Positions 44,162 through 53,452 of a stretch of DNA of 64,000 bases are shown here, piece after piece. Position 1 is the first letter of the stretch. Each line of letters starts with the position of its first letter. The notes under the pieces are model-generated. The model did not search any database, was not told the origin of the DNA, and saw only the letters and a list, made by a program, of their open reading frames with translations. Both the position numbers and the translations under genes were made by a program. The DNA is from Bradyrhizobium sp. 4. GTDB lineage: Bacteria; Pseudomonadota; Alphaproteobacteria; Rhizobiales; Xanthobacteraceae. The stretch covers positions 744,001-808,000 of the forward strand of contig NZ_CP064686.1 in the NCBI RefSeq assembly GCF_023100905.1, given 5' to 3'.

Positions 44162-45733
44162 CTAGTGCGAATGGGGTTTGCGGTTCGGTTGGCCGTTCGG
44201 CCGACTCTCGCGGCGCAAAAAGGCAACGCCTTGTATCCCATCAGACGCCCCGGCGCTATGCGCGGAACGCTGTTCCGGACGGCCGTTTGGCGAAGAATGC
44301 GCCTTGCCGCCGGTGTGGTCGCGACGAGGAGCCTTCGAAGCCTTCGGGCCACTGCCGGGCCGTGCGTCAGCACGCCTGGCGTCGCCATGCCGTCCCTCGC
44401 CGGGTCTTCCGTCGCCCTGCTTGGCGGCACTGTGGTGGCGCCCGTCCGCATGCCTTTCGTCGGCACGGCGACCGTCACCGTGGCGTCCCTCACCAGACCT
44501 TGCGCCTTGCGGACGCTGGCCCGGGCGGCCCGGCCGACCCTGTCGTTGCTGCTGCGGGGGAGGGCCCGCATCCCGGCGGCCGGCGTCGGTGCGGCGATCC
44601 TCACGCGGCAGCGCCACTTTGATCAGCCGCTCGATATCGCGGAGATAGCTCAGCTCCTCGCCGCCTGCGACCAGTGAGATCGCGGTACCCTCGGCACCCG
44701 CGCGCGCGGTGCGACCGATGCGATGCACATAGGTCTCCGGCACGTTGGGCAGGTCGAAATTGATGACGTGGGTGATGCCGTCGACATCGATGCCGCGGGC
44801 GGCGATATCGGTGGCGACCAGCGTGCGGATTTCACCGGTGCGGAACTGGGCAAGCGTCCGTTCGCGATGGTTCTGCGACTTGTTACCGTGGATGGCGCTG
44901 GCGGGGATCCCCGCCTTCTCGAGTGTCTTAACGACCTTGTCGGCGCCGTGCTTGGTGCGCGTGAAGACCAGGGCTCGGTTGACCTGCTCCTGCTTCAACA
45001 GCTGGGCGAGGAACGCCGGCTTGGCGGAGAAGTCGACCTGGATGATGCGCTGCTGGATGCGCTCCACGGTCGAGGAGACCGGGGTCACCGCGACGCGGGC
45101 AGGGTCGCGCAGCATGGCGTCGGCCAGCTCGGCGATGTCCTTCGGCATGGTGGCCGAGAAGAACAGCGTCTGCCGCTTGATCGGCAGCTTGGCGACGATT
45201 TTGCGGATGTCGTTGATGAAGCCCATGTCGAGCATGCGGTCGGCTTCGTCGAGCACGAGGAATTCGACGCTTCCAAGCTTCAGTCCGTTGCTCTGCACGA
45301 GGTCGAGCAAACGGCCGGGGGTGGCGACCAGCACCTCGACGCCCTGCATCAGCGAGCGGACCTGACGGCCCATCGGCACGCCGCCGATGGCGAGGGTCGA
45401 GGACAGGCGGATGTGGCGGCCATAGGCGTTGAAGCTGTCGAGGATTTGGCCGGACAGTTCGCGGGTCGGCGACAGCACCAGGACGCGGGTCGTCTTCGGC
45501 TGCGGCTTGATGCGATTCTCGAGCAGGCGGTGCAGGATCGGCAGCGCGAAAGACGCGGTCTTGCCGGTTCCGGTCTGGGCGATGCCGACGACGTCGCGGC
45601 CGGTCAGCGCGGTCGGAATCGTCTGGGTCTGGATGGGGGTGGGGGTGACGTAGTTCTCTTCGGTGAGAGCACGAGCGATGGGTTCGGCGAGGCCGAAATC
45701 CTGAAACGAAGTCAAAAGGTGGGTTCTTTCCAT
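44162..45733 (-). CDS. rhlE: DEAD-box RNA helicase (RhlE-like)
   Basis: This 523-residue helicase has the F-x9 Q motif (FQDFGLAEPIARAL, TPIQ), Walker A AQTGTGKT (52-59), DEAD, SAT and the HRIGRTARAG box. The last ~144 residues are a disordered basic tail rich in Arg, Gly, Asp and His, with the internal repeat GEGRHGD-x-RRAD, and ending near GVAFLRRESR. It unwinds short RNA duplexes in ribosome assembly or RNA decay. I start it at MERTHLL (45733); an upstream frame from 45775 reads as noise. Confidence 0.93.
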   Translation of the reverse strand: MERTHLLTSFQDFGLAEPIARALTEENYVTPTPIQTQTIPTALTGRDVVGIAQTGTGKTASFALPILHRLLENRIKPQPKTTRVLVLSPTRELSGQILDSFNAYGRHIRLSSTLAIGGVPMGRQVRSLMQGVEVLVATPGRLLDLVQSNGLKLGSVEFLVLDEADRMLDMGFINDIRKIVAKLPIKRQTLFFSATMPKDIAELADAMLRDPARVAVTPVSSTVERIQQRIIQVDFSAKPAFLAQLLKQEQVNRALVFTRTKHGADKVVKTLEKAGIPASAIHGNKSQNHRERTLAQFRTGEIRTLVATDIAARGIDVDGITHVINFDLPNVPETYVHRIGRTARAGAEGTAISLVAGGEELSYLRDIERLIKVALPREDRRTDAGRRDAGPPPQQQRQGRPGRPGQRPQGARSGEGRHGDGRRADERHADGRHHSAAKQGDGRPGEGRHGDARRADARPGSGPKASKAPRRDHTGGKAHSSPNGRPEQRSAHSAGASDGIQGVAFLRRESRPNGQPNRKPHSH

Positions 45734-46235
45734 GTCAAAAGCGGGCGCCCGGCGCATTCGGCGCGGCGCGCGCAAAAGGGTGTCGAGAGGGACACCTGCG
45801 TGTTTGGGGTGTCGGATGGCTTGATGGGATGGGGCAAGCCAGACGCCCGTAAGGGCTTAAGAACACGCGGCTCGCAACGGTCTCTGATTCGCAAGAGACC
45901 TCGCCCCCCATATGGAACATTGAGGCGGCGCTTTCAAGGCAGGCGCACCACAAATGGCGATCGCGTTGCAGAAATAGTTATGCCGGAAATTTAGCCAGGG
46001 TCGGAAATTTGCTTAGAAAATAGCCTGCCTGCCGCATTCGCATACATTTGAATTGCTCAATGTTTAGGCGACGTGGCTATGGCGATGATTGGTTTTCTGT
46101 CGATTTTGCCAGCGAAATCAATGGCTTAATATGTGTCTGATCCATGGCACGGTTCTTGCGAATCCGTTAATCGCAGGCGGCCGTTGGGGCCGTTTCGCAG
46201 CGTTTTCACGTCTGCGTCAGGGAGATGAGACACTC
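45734..46235. other. Intergenic control region between rhlE and urtA
   Basis: These 502 bases between divergent genes contain the sigma-54 promoter at 46145-46159 for urtA. An imperfect site near 45942-45955 (CGCACCA with TGGCG) might be an NtrC-type enhancer half-site. On the helicase side a small hairpin GGTGTC-GAGAG-GGACACC lies about 45 bases upstream of the rhlE start. No gene is seen. Confidence 0.6.
46145..46159 (+). promoter_or_regulatory. Sigma-54 (RpoN) promoter for the urt operon
   Basis: TGGCACG, four bases, TTGC matches the -24/-12 consensus TGGCACG-N4-TTGC exactly, with the GG and GC pairs ten bases apart. It lies 77 bases before the urtA start. It implies nitrogen-controlled expression through NtrC and RpoN. 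Confidence 0.85.
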
Positions 46236-47558
46236 ATGCATAGCAAATCCACTCACGATATAGCGGCGCCATTTAGCCGCCGTGGCGTTCTCGCCGCGAC
46301 CGCCGGACTGATGCTTGGTCTGGCTTCCATTTCCGGTGCGAAAGCGGCGGACGACACCATCAAGGTCGGCGTGCTTCATTCTCTCTCCGGCACTATGGCC
46401 ATCAGCGAGACCACGCTAAAGGACACCATCCTCTTCCTGATCGACGAGCAGAACAAGAAGGGCGGCGTCAACGGCAAGAAGCTCGAAGCCGTCGTCGTCG
46501 ATCCCGCTTCAAACTGGCCGCTGTTCGCCGAGAAGGCGCGCGAGCTGATCACCAAGGACAAGGTCTCGGTCGTGTTCGGCTGCTGGACCTCGGTGTCGCG
46601 CAAGTCGGTGCTCCCGGTGTTCAAGGAGCTGAACAGCATCCTGTTCTACCCCGTGCAGTACGAGGGCGAGGAGAGCGAGCGCAACGTGTTCTACACCGGT
46701 GCAGCGCCGAACCAGCAGGCGATCCCCGCCGTCGACTATCTGATGAAGGACGAGAAGGTAAAGCGCTGGGTGCTCGCGGGCACCGACTACGTCTATCCGC
46801 GCACCACCAACAAGATCCTGGAAGCCTATCTGAAGTCCAAGGGTGTCGCCCAGGAAGACATCATGATCAACTACACGCCGTTCGGTCATTCCGACTGGCA
46901 GACGATCGTGGCCGACATCAAGAAGTTCGGCTCGGCCGGCAAGAAGACCGCCGTGGTCTCGACCATCAACGGCGACGCCAACGTACCTTTCTACAAGGAG
47001 CTCGGCAACCAGGGCATCAAGGCGAAGGACATCCCGGTCGTCGCGTTCTCGGTGGGTGAGGAAGAACTCGCCGGCATCGACACCAAGCCGCTGCTCGGCC
47101 ATCTCGCCGCCTGGAACTACTTCCAATCGATCAAGTCGCCGGAGAACGAGAAGTTCATCAAGGCGTGGCAGACCTACACCAAGAATCCGAAGCGCGTGAC
47201 CAACGATCCGATGGAAGCGCACGTGATCGGCTTCGACATGTGGGTCAAGGCGGTCGAGAAGGTGAAGTCGACCGATCCGGACAAGGTGATCGACGCGCTC
47301 CCGGGCATCGAAGCCAAGAACCTGACCGGCGGCACCTCCAAGATGCTTCCGAACCATCACATCACCAAGCCGGTGTTCATTGGCGAAATCAAAGCCAACG
47401 GCCAGTTCGACGTGGTGTGGAAGACCCCGGGTCTTGTCGCGGGCGACGCCTGGTCGAAGGAGCTCGACGGCTCCAAGGACCTGGTCGGCGACTGGGTCGG
47501 CAAGAAGTGCGGCAACTTCAACACCAAGAGCAACAAGTGCCTCGGTTCGGGTTCCTGA
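46236..47558 (+). CDS. urtA: Urea ABC transporter substrate-binding protein UrtA
   Basis: This 440-residue binding protein has a twin-arginine signal (SRRGVLAATAGLMLGLASI) ending near GAKAAD. The mature part has the Leu/Ile/Val-type fold with UrtA marks: IKVGVLHSLSGTMAISE, VFGCWTSVSRKSVLPVFKE and FYPVQYEGEESERNVFYTGAAPNQQ. It captures urea (and possibly short amides) in the periplasm. ATG 46236 has GGGAGA upstream. It heads an operon with urtBCDE. Confidence 0.96.
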   Translation: MHSKSTHDIAAPFSRRGVLAATAGLMLGLASISGAKAADDTIKVGVLHSLSGTMAISETTLKDTILFLIDEQNKKGGVNGKKLEAVVVDPASNWPLFAEKARELITKDKVSVVFGCWTSVSRKSVLPVFKELNSILFYPVQYEGEESERNVFYTGAAPNQQAIPAVDYLMKDEKVKRWVLAGTDYVYPRTTNKILEAYLKSKGVAQEDIMINYTPFGHSDWQTIVADIKKFGSAGKKTAVVSTINGDANVPFYKELGNQGIKAKDIPVVAFSVGEEELAGIDTKPLLGHLAAWNYFQSIKSPENEKFIKAWQTYTKNPKRVTNDPMEAHVIGFDMWVKAVEKVKSTDPDKVIDALPGIEAKNLTGGTSKMLPNHHITKPVFIGEIKANGQFDVVWKTPGLVAGDAWSKELDGSKDLVGDWVGKKCGNFNTKSNKCLGSGS

Positions 47559-47642
47559 TCCGAATCTGACACTTCATTGCATGATCGGAGAAGGCGGCGA
47601 TCCCGCCGCCTTCTCCACCCTTTTCTGCCGGGGTCTTTCACA

Positions 47643-49250
47643 GTGCCAGCCAATTTGTCCGCCCGCCTCTGTTCGCTCCTGCTCTCGTTGTTCCTGATCG
47701 CGTTCGCACTGCCGGCCTTGGCTGGTCCGTTCGAAGATGCGGTCGCCAAATTCGCCAACGACGATTATTCCGACACGGAAGAGGCGATCGGCGTGGTCGC
47801 GAGCAGCGGCAATACGCTGGCCTTTCCGATCATCAGCGCGCTCCAGGACGGCCGGCTGATGGCCGATCCGGACAGCAAGAAGGTTTACGTTACCGGCGCC
47901 GACGGCAAGTCGATCGATGCTGCGACCGGTCAGGCCGTGGCCAGTGTGCCCGACAGTGCAAGCGCGGTCCGCCTCAACAACCGCCTGCGCCGCAGCGTCG
48001 ATGCCGCGATCGGCAGTCTGACGCTGCAGTCACCCGACATCGGAGCGCGGCTCCAGGCGGCGCAATCCGTCTTCAAGTCGCATGAGGAGACGTCGCTCGA
48101 AGCCGTCGACGGCGCGCTCGCCAAGGAAACCAACCGATCCGTCAAGGCTGCGCTGGGCGACGCCCGCGCGGCGATCCTGTTGTTCAAGCCTGATGCCACC
48201 GAGGTCGAGAAGCTCGAAGCCGTTGCCACCATCAAGGCGCGCGGCGACCAGGAGGCGATGGCGCTTCTCACCGGCATGGGCGACCAGCCGGCCTCGGTGA
48301 CCAAGGCTGCCGCGAGTGCAATAGGCTCGATCCAGAGTTCGCTCGCGGTCTGGTCGATGGTGCAGAATGCCTGGTACGGCCTCTCGCTCGGTTCGGTGCT
48401 GCTGCTTGCAGCGATCGGGCTTGCCATCACGTTCGGCGTGATGGGCGTCATCAACATGGCCCATGGCGAGATGGTGATGATCGGAGCCTACACCACCTTC
48501 GTGGTGCAGGAGGTGATCCGCACCCGCTATCCCGGCCTGTTCGACTATTCGCTGCTGATCGCGGTGCCGCTCGCCTTCCTGGTGGCGGGCGCGCTCGGCG
48601 TCGTGATCGAGCGCAGCATCATCCGCTTTCTCTATGGCCGTCCGCTGGAGACGCTGCTGGCGACGTGGGGCCTGTCGCTGGTGCTGCAGCAGGCCGTGCG
48701 CACCATGTTCGGCCCGACCAACCGCGAGGTCGGCAACCCCTCATGGATGAGCGGCGCATTCGAGCTCGGCCAGATCACGATTACCTATAACCGGCTCTGG
48801 ATCCTTGTCTTCACGCTCGCGGTGTTCGTCATTCTGCTCGCGATGCTGCGCTACACGGCACTCGGGCTCGAGATGCGCGCGGTCACGCAGAACCGCCGCA
48901 TGGCGGCTTCGATGGGCATCGCGACCTCGCGTGTCGATGCGTTGACCTTCGGCCTCGGCTCGGGCATTGCCGGCATCGCCGGCGTGGCGCTGTCTCAGAT
49001 CGACAATGTCAGCCCCAATCTCGGCCAGAGCTACATCATCGACAGCTTCATGGTCGTGGTGTTCGGCGGCGTCGGCAATCTCTGGGGCACGCTGGTCGGC
49101 GCCTTCACGCTCGGCATCGCCAACAAATTCCTGGAGCCGGTCGCCGGCGCCGTGCTCGGCAAGATCGCCATCCTCGTTCTCATCATCCTGTTCATTCAAA
49201 AACGGCCGCGCGGTCTGTTCGCGCTCAAGGGCCGTGCGGTGGAAGTATGA
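47643..49250 (+). CDS. urtB: Urea ABC transporter permease UrtB
   Basis: This 535-residue protein has a signal peptide and a soluble N-terminal region of about 220 residues (characteristic of UrtB), followed by a LivH-type permease core (MGVINMAHGEMVMIGAYTTF, GLEMRAVTQNRRMAASMGI). The GTG at 47643 is chosen because a signal peptide follows at once. It lies 84 bases after urtA and overlaps urtC by 4 bases. Confidence 0.95.
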   Translation: MPANLSARLCSLLLSLFLIAFALPALAGPFEDAVAKFANDDYSDTEEAIGVVASSGNTLAFPIISALQDGRLMADPDSKKVYVTGADGKSIDAATGQAVASVPDSASAVRLNNRLRRSVDAAIGSLTLQSPDIGARLQAAQSVFKSHEETSLEAVDGALAKETNRSVKAALGDARAAILLFKPDATEVEKLEAVATIKARGDQEAMALLTGMGDQPASVTKAAASAIGSIQSSLAVWSMVQNAWYGLSLGSVLLLAAIGLAITFGVMGVINMAHGEMVMIGAYTTFVVQEVIRTRYPGLFDYSLLIAVPLAFLVAGALGVVIERSIIRFLYGRPLETLLATWGLSLVLQQAVRTMFGPTNREVGNPSWMSGAFELGQITITYNRLWILVFTLAVFVILLAMLRYTALGLEMRAVTQNRRMAASMGIATSRVDALTFGLGSGIAGIAGVALSQIDNVSPNLGQSYIIDSFMVVVFGGVGNLWGTLVGAFTLGIANKFLEPVAGAVLGKIAILVLIILFIQKRPRGLFALKGRAVEV

Positions 49251-50425
49251 GTCCTCACATGCTGACGCGATCGCTGGACCGCGGCGCGACGATCTTCCTT
49301 GCCGTCGTCGTGGCCTGCGGCATCCTCATCCCGCTCTCCAACCTGCTGCTGCCCGCGGGCTCGTTCCTGCAGGTGCCGACCTATCTGGTCGCGCTCTGGG
49401 GCAAATATGTCTGCTACGCCATCCTGGCGCTCTCGATCGACCTGATCTGGGGCTATTGCGGCATCCTTTCGCTCGGCCACGGCGCCTTCTTCGCGCTCGG
49501 CGGCTACGCGATGGGCATGTACCTGATGCGGCAGATCGGCAGCCGCGGCGTCTACGGCAACCCGATCCTGCCGGACTTCATGGTGTTCCTGAACTATTCG
49601 AAGCTGCCCTGGTACTGGTACGGCTTCGACATGTTCTGGTTTGCCGCGCTGATGGTGCTGATCGTACCGGGGCTGCTCGCCTTTTGCTTCGGCTGGCTCG
49701 CCTTCCGCTCCCGCGTCACGGGCGTGTATCTGTCGATCATCACGCAGGCGATGACCTATGCACTGCTGCTCGCCTTCTTCCGCAACGATTTCGGCTTCGG
49801 CGGCAACAACGGCATGACCGACTTCAAGGACATTTTGGGCTTCAACGTGCAGGCCGAGGGCACGCGTGCTGCGCTGTTCGCGCTGAGCTGCCTGGCGCTG
49901 ATCGCCGGCTTCCTGATCTGCCGCGCCATCGTCTCATCCAAGCTCGGCAAGGTGCTGATCGCCGTGCGCGATGCGGAATCGCGCACGCGCTTCCTCGGCT
50001 ACCGCGTCGAATCCTACAAGCTGTTCGTGTTCACGGTGTCGGCCTGCATGGCCGGCGTCGCCGGCGCGCTCTATGTGCCGCAGGTCGGCATCATCAACCC
50101 AAGCGAATTCGCGCCGGGCAATTCGATCGAGGCAGTGATCTGGGTCGCCGTCGGCGGCCGCGGTACGCTGGTCGGCGCTGCGCTTGGCGCCGTCGTCGTC
50201 AATTACGCAAAGACGTTCTTCACCTCCGGCATGCTCGCGCCTTACTGGCTGTTCATGCTGGGCGCCATGTTCATCCTGGTGACGCTGCTGCTGCCCAAGG
50301 GCATCGTCGGCACTTTCAACGCCTGGTGGGACTCGTCGAAGGAAAGGCGCGAGGCCGCGACCATTGCGAGCGCCGCGGCCGAAGACGGCGTCACCGAACC
50401 TAAAATGGCGGAGGAAGCGCAATGA
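49247..50425 (+). CDS. urtC: Urea ABC transporter permease UrtC
   Basis: This 392-residue LivM-type permease has many membrane helices and the loop FGFGGNNGMTDFKD; the EAA-like segment is RDAESRTRFLGYRVESYK. It pairs with UrtB as the channel. ATGA overlaps at both its start (urtB) and end (urtD) show translational coupling. Confidence 0.95.
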   Translation: MSPHMLTRSLDRGATIFLAVVVACGILIPLSNLLLPAGSFLQVPTYLVALWGKYVCYAILALSIDLIWGYCGILSLGHGAFFALGGYAMGMYLMRQIGSRGVYGNPILPDFMVFLNYSKLPWYWYGFDMFWFAALMVLIVPGLLAFCFGWLAFRSRVTGVYLSIITQAMTYALLLAFFRNDFGFGGNNGMTDFKDILGFNVQAEGTRAALFALSCLALIAGFLICRAIVSSKLGKVLIAVRDAESRTRFLGYRVESYKLFVFTVSACMAGVAGALYVPQVGIINPSEFAPGNSIEAVIWVAVGGRGTLVGAALGAVVVNYAKTFFTSGMLAPYWLFMLGAMFILVTLLLPKGIVGTFNAWWDSSKERREAATIASAAAEDGVTEPKMAEEAQ

Positions 50426-51183
50426 ACGTCATGGACACCCGCGCCACCTCCGCAATGCTTTATCTCGACGGCGTGCACGTCTCGTTCGACGGCTTCCACG
50501 CCATCAACAACCTCTCGCTGACGCTCGAGCCCGGCGAGATGCGTGCCATCATCGGCCCGAACGGCGCCGGCAAGACCACGATGATGGACATCATCACCGG
50601 CAAGACCAAGCCTGACGAAGGCACCGTGCTGTTCGACGGCGTCACCGATCTGACGCGGCTGGACGAAACCCGTATCGCCGAGCTCGGCATCGGCCGCAAA
50701 TTCCAGAAGCCGACCGTGTTCGAGAGCCAGACCGTGCAGGACAATCTGTTGCTCGCGCTCAATGTCGACCACAGCGTCAAGGGTACGCTGTTCTGGCGCG
50801 GCAGCCGGGCGGAATCCGAGCAGATCGACAAGGTGCTGGAGACGATCCGCCTCACCGATGCCCGCGCCCGTCTCGCCGGCAGCCTCAGCCACGGCCAGAA
50901 GCAGTGGCTCGAGATCGGCATGCTGCTCGCACAGGATCCGAAACTGCTTCTCGTCGACGAACCCGTCGCCGGCATGACCGACGTCGAGACGCATCTCACC
51001 GCCGAGCTGCTCAAGCAAATCAACAAGACCCACACCGTGATGGTGGTCGAGCACGACATGACGTTCGTGCGCGAGCTGGGCGTGAAGGTCACCTGCCTGC
51101 ATGAGGGGACCGTGCTCGCGGAAGGCACCATCGACCAGGTCTCGTCCAACGAGCGGGTCATCGAAGTCTATCTGGGGCGCTGA
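50422..51183 (+). CDS. urtD: Urea ABC transporter ATP-binding protein UrtD
   Basis: This 253-residue LivG-type ATPase has Walker A GPNGAGKT, the signature LSHGQKQWLEIGM (LSHGQ in place of LSGGQ) and Walker B LLLVDEPVAGM. It overlaps urtC by 4 bases and is followed after 3 bases by urtE. Confidence 0.95.
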   Translation: MNVMDTRATSAMLYLDGVHVSFDGFHAINNLSLTLEPGEMRAIIGPNGAGKTTMMDIITGKTKPDEGTVLFDGVTDLTRLDETRIAELGIGRKFQKPTVFESQTVQDNLLLALNVDHSVKGTLFWRGSRAESEQIDKVLETIRLTDARARLAGSLSHGQKQWLEIGMLLAQDPKLLLVDEPVAGMTDVETHLTAELLKQINKTHTVMVVEHDMTFVRELGVKVTCLHEGTVLAEGTIDQVSSNERVIEVYLGR

Positions 51184-51186
51184 GCG

Positions 51187-51882
51187 ATGCTTGAGGTCAA
51201 GGACATCAACCTGTTCTACGGCGCGGCGCAGGCGCTGCGCGGTGTCTCGATCGCGGCCGAGCCCGGCAAGGTCACTTGCGTGCTCGGGCGCAACGGCGTC
51301 GGCAAGACCTCGCTCCTGCGCGCCATGGTCGGGCAGTACCCGATTTCCTCGGGCGCGATCGTGCTCGACGGCAACGATATCACGGGCCTGAAGCCCTATG
51401 AGCGCGCGCGCAAGGGCATCGGCTTCGTGCCGCAGGGGCGCGAGATATTTCCGCTTCTGACGGTCGAGGAAAATCTCAAGACCGGCTTCGGCCCGCTCAG
51501 GCGCGAGGACAAGCACATTCCTGACGACGTGTACTCGCTGTTCCCGGTGCTGCAATCCATGCTCGGCCGGCGCGGCGGCGATCTCTCCGGCGGCCAGCAG
51601 CAACAGCTCGCGATCGGGCGCGCGCTGGTGATGCGGCCAAAGCTGCTGCTGCTCGACGAGCCGACCGAGGGCATCCAGCCCTCGATCATCAAGGACATCG
51701 GCCGAGCCATCTCGTATCTGCGCAATCTCGGCAACATCGCCATCGTGCTGGTCGAACAATATCTCGACTTTGCCTGCGAACTCGGCGACAGTTTTGCGGT
51801 GATGGATCGCGGCGCGGTGAAGTTCACCTGCGACCGCTCCAATCTCGACGCGAGCGAAATCAGCCGCCAGATGGCGCTGTAG
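51187..51882 (+). CDS. urtE: Urea ABC transporter ATP-binding protein UrtE
   Basis: This 231-residue LivF-type ATPase has Walker A GRNGVGKT, the signature LSGGQQQQLAIGRAL and Walker B LLLLDEPTEG. It completes the importer. The urease genes begin 31 bases downstream, so uptake and hydrolysis may be read as one transcript. Confidence 0.95.
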   Translation: MLEVKDINLFYGAAQALRGVSIAAEPGKVTCVLGRNGVGKTSLLRAMVGQYPISSGAIVLDGNDITGLKPYERARKGIGFVPQGREIFPLLTVEENLKTGFGPLRREDKHIPDDVYSLFPVLQSMLGRRGGDLSGGQQQQLAIGRALVMRPKLLLLDEPTEGIQPSIIKDIGRAISYLRNLGNIAIVLVEQYLDFACELGDSFAVMDRGAVKFTCDRSNLDASEISRQMAL

Positions 51883-51913
51883 GCCATTCTGCCGCGACCG
51901 GCTGGGGAGGCGG

Positions 51914-52744
51914 ATGCGCAGCGACGTTTTAGCGACATCTTCGGTGTTCGACGCCAACCGTGCCCGCGGCGCGGTGCGCTTCGACGTCCACGCGCGCGAC
52001 GGTGTGACACGTCGCGGGATATTGCATGAGTCCGGCTCGCTGCGCGTGCGCTTCCCTTCGCCGGAGGACGAGGGTCTCTCCGGTGTGTTCGTCAACACGG
52101 CCGGCGGCGTTGCGGGCGGCGATCGTTTCGACATCGAAATCGCGGCCGCAGATAGCTCGAAGCTGACGCTGACGACGGCAGCCGCGGAAAAGGTCTACCG
52201 CGCGCCAGCGCAGGCGGCGGAGCTCAATATAACGCTGAAGGTTGCCGCAGGCGCACATCTCGGCTGGCTGCCGCAGGAGACGATCCTGTTCGACCGGGCG
52301 CGCGTGCGGCGCCGCTTCGACATCGACCTCGATGCGACTGCCTCGCTTCTGCTGTGCGAGATCGTGGTGTTCGGCCGTACCGCCATGGGCGAACGAATGG
52401 AGCAAGGCGAGTTCGTCGACCACTGGCGGCTGCGTCGCGGCGGCAAGCTCATGTTCGCCGAGACCGTCAGGCTCGACGGCAATATCGGCGCAAAGCTTGC
52501 GCGATCGGCGGTGGCGAAGGGCGGCGCTGCGATCGGCACGGCGCTGCTCGTGCCCGGCGACGAGGCCCTGATCGAGCGTCTTCGCGAGGCCTCGGAATCC
52601 TTTGGCGGCGAGGTCGGGATATCCGCCTGGAATGGCTTTGCAATGGCGCGGTTCTGTGCCCAAGATGCGGCGCGGCTGCGCGCGGACATGATGGCCGTCC
52701 TGGCGCGCACCGGTGCGGCGTTGCCGCGGCTCTGGCTCAATTGA
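51914..52744 (+). CDS. ureD: Urease accessory protein UreD
   Basis: This 276-residue chaperone binds apo-urease with UreF and UreG during nickel loading. Family motifs are VNTAGGVAGGDRFDIEI, TTAAAEKVYRA and LGWLPQETILFDRARVRR. A strong GGGGAGGCGG site precedes the ATG. Its place at the head of the urease genes is usual. Confidence 0.95.
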   Translation: MRSDVLATSSVFDANRARGAVRFDVHARDGVTRRGILHESGSLRVRFPSPEDEGLSGVFVNTAGGVAGGDRFDIEIAAADSSKLTLTTAAAEKVYRAPAQAAELNITLKVAAGAHLGWLPQETILFDRARVRRRFDIDLDATASLLLCEIVVFGRTAMGERMEQGEFVDHWRLRRGGKLMFAETVRLDGNIGAKLARSAVAKGGAAIGTALLVPGDEALIERLREASESFGGEVGISAWNGFAMARFCAQDAARLRADMMAVLARTGAALPRLWLN

Positions 52745-52777
52745 TCGGCTGAAAGTGTTGAACGGAAGAGATTTCGC

Positions 52778-53080
52778 ATGAACCTGTCTCCCCGCGAAAA
52801 GGACAAGCTTCTGATCTCGATGGCGGCGATCGTGGCCCGCCGCCGGCTGGATCGCGGCGTCAAGCTCAACCATCCGGAGGCGATCGCGCTCATCTCCGAT
52901 TTCATCCTCGAGGGCGCGCGCGATGGCCGCACCGTCGCCGAGCTGATGCAGGCGGGCGCGCAGGTCCTCACCCGCGAACAGGTGATGCCGGGAATCCCTG
53001 AGATGATCCACGACATCCAGGTCGAGGCGACCTTTCCGGACGGCACCAAGCTCGTCACCGTGCACGAACCGATCAGGTAG
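52778..53080 (+). CDS. ureA: Urease gamma subunit UreA
   Basis: This 100-residue small subunit has MNLSPREKDKLLISMAAIVA, RRRLDRGVKLNHPEAIALI and the ending VEATFPDGTKLVTVHEPIR. It forms the urease trimer with UreB and UreC. The length is standard. Confidence 0.97.
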   Translation: MNLSPREKDKLLISMAAIVARRRLDRGVKLNHPEAIALISDFILEGARDGRTVAELMQAGAQVLTREQVMPGIPEMIHDIQVEATFPDGTKLVTVHEPIR

Positions 53081-53089
53081 GAGAGAAGC

Positions 53090-53395
53090 ATGATTCCCGG
53101 CGAACTCTTCATCCAGGACGGCGAGATCGAGCTCAATGCCGGCCGCAAGACCGTGACGCTGACGGTCGCCAACACCGGCGACCGCCCGATCCAGGTCGGC
53201 TCGCACTATCATTTCTTCGAGACCAACCCGGCGCTGAAGTTCGATCGCAAGAAAGCCCGCGGCATGCGCCTCGACATCGCCGCCGGCACCGCCGTTCGCT
53301 TCGAGCCGGGCCAGACCCGCGACGTTCAGCTCGTCGCGGTGGCCGGTAAGAAGACCATCTACGGCTTCCGCGGCGACGTGATGGGGAAGCTGTGA
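53090..53395 (+). CDS. ureB: Urease beta subunit UreB
   Basis: This 101-residue subunit has the core motifs IPGELFIQDGEIELNAGR, TGDRPIQVGSHYHFFETN and GTAVRFEPGQTRDVQLVA. It follows ureA by 9 bases. Next comes an inserted MESH1-like gene rather than ureC. Confidence 0.97.
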   Translation: MIPGELFIQDGEIELNAGRKTVTLTVANTGDRPIQVGSHYHFFETNPALKFDRKKARGMRLDIAAGTAVRFEPGQTRDVQLVAVAGKKTIYGFRGDVMGKL

Positions 53396-53452
53396 AATCC
53401 ACAGGAACGAGCGTGGCGCGCCACGGTTGAGGCGAAAACGGAGGACTTTGCC

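Noticed and set aside
50242..52134. 630-codon minus-strand frame across urtC-urtE
   Set aside because: Shadow of three certain ABC transporter genes.
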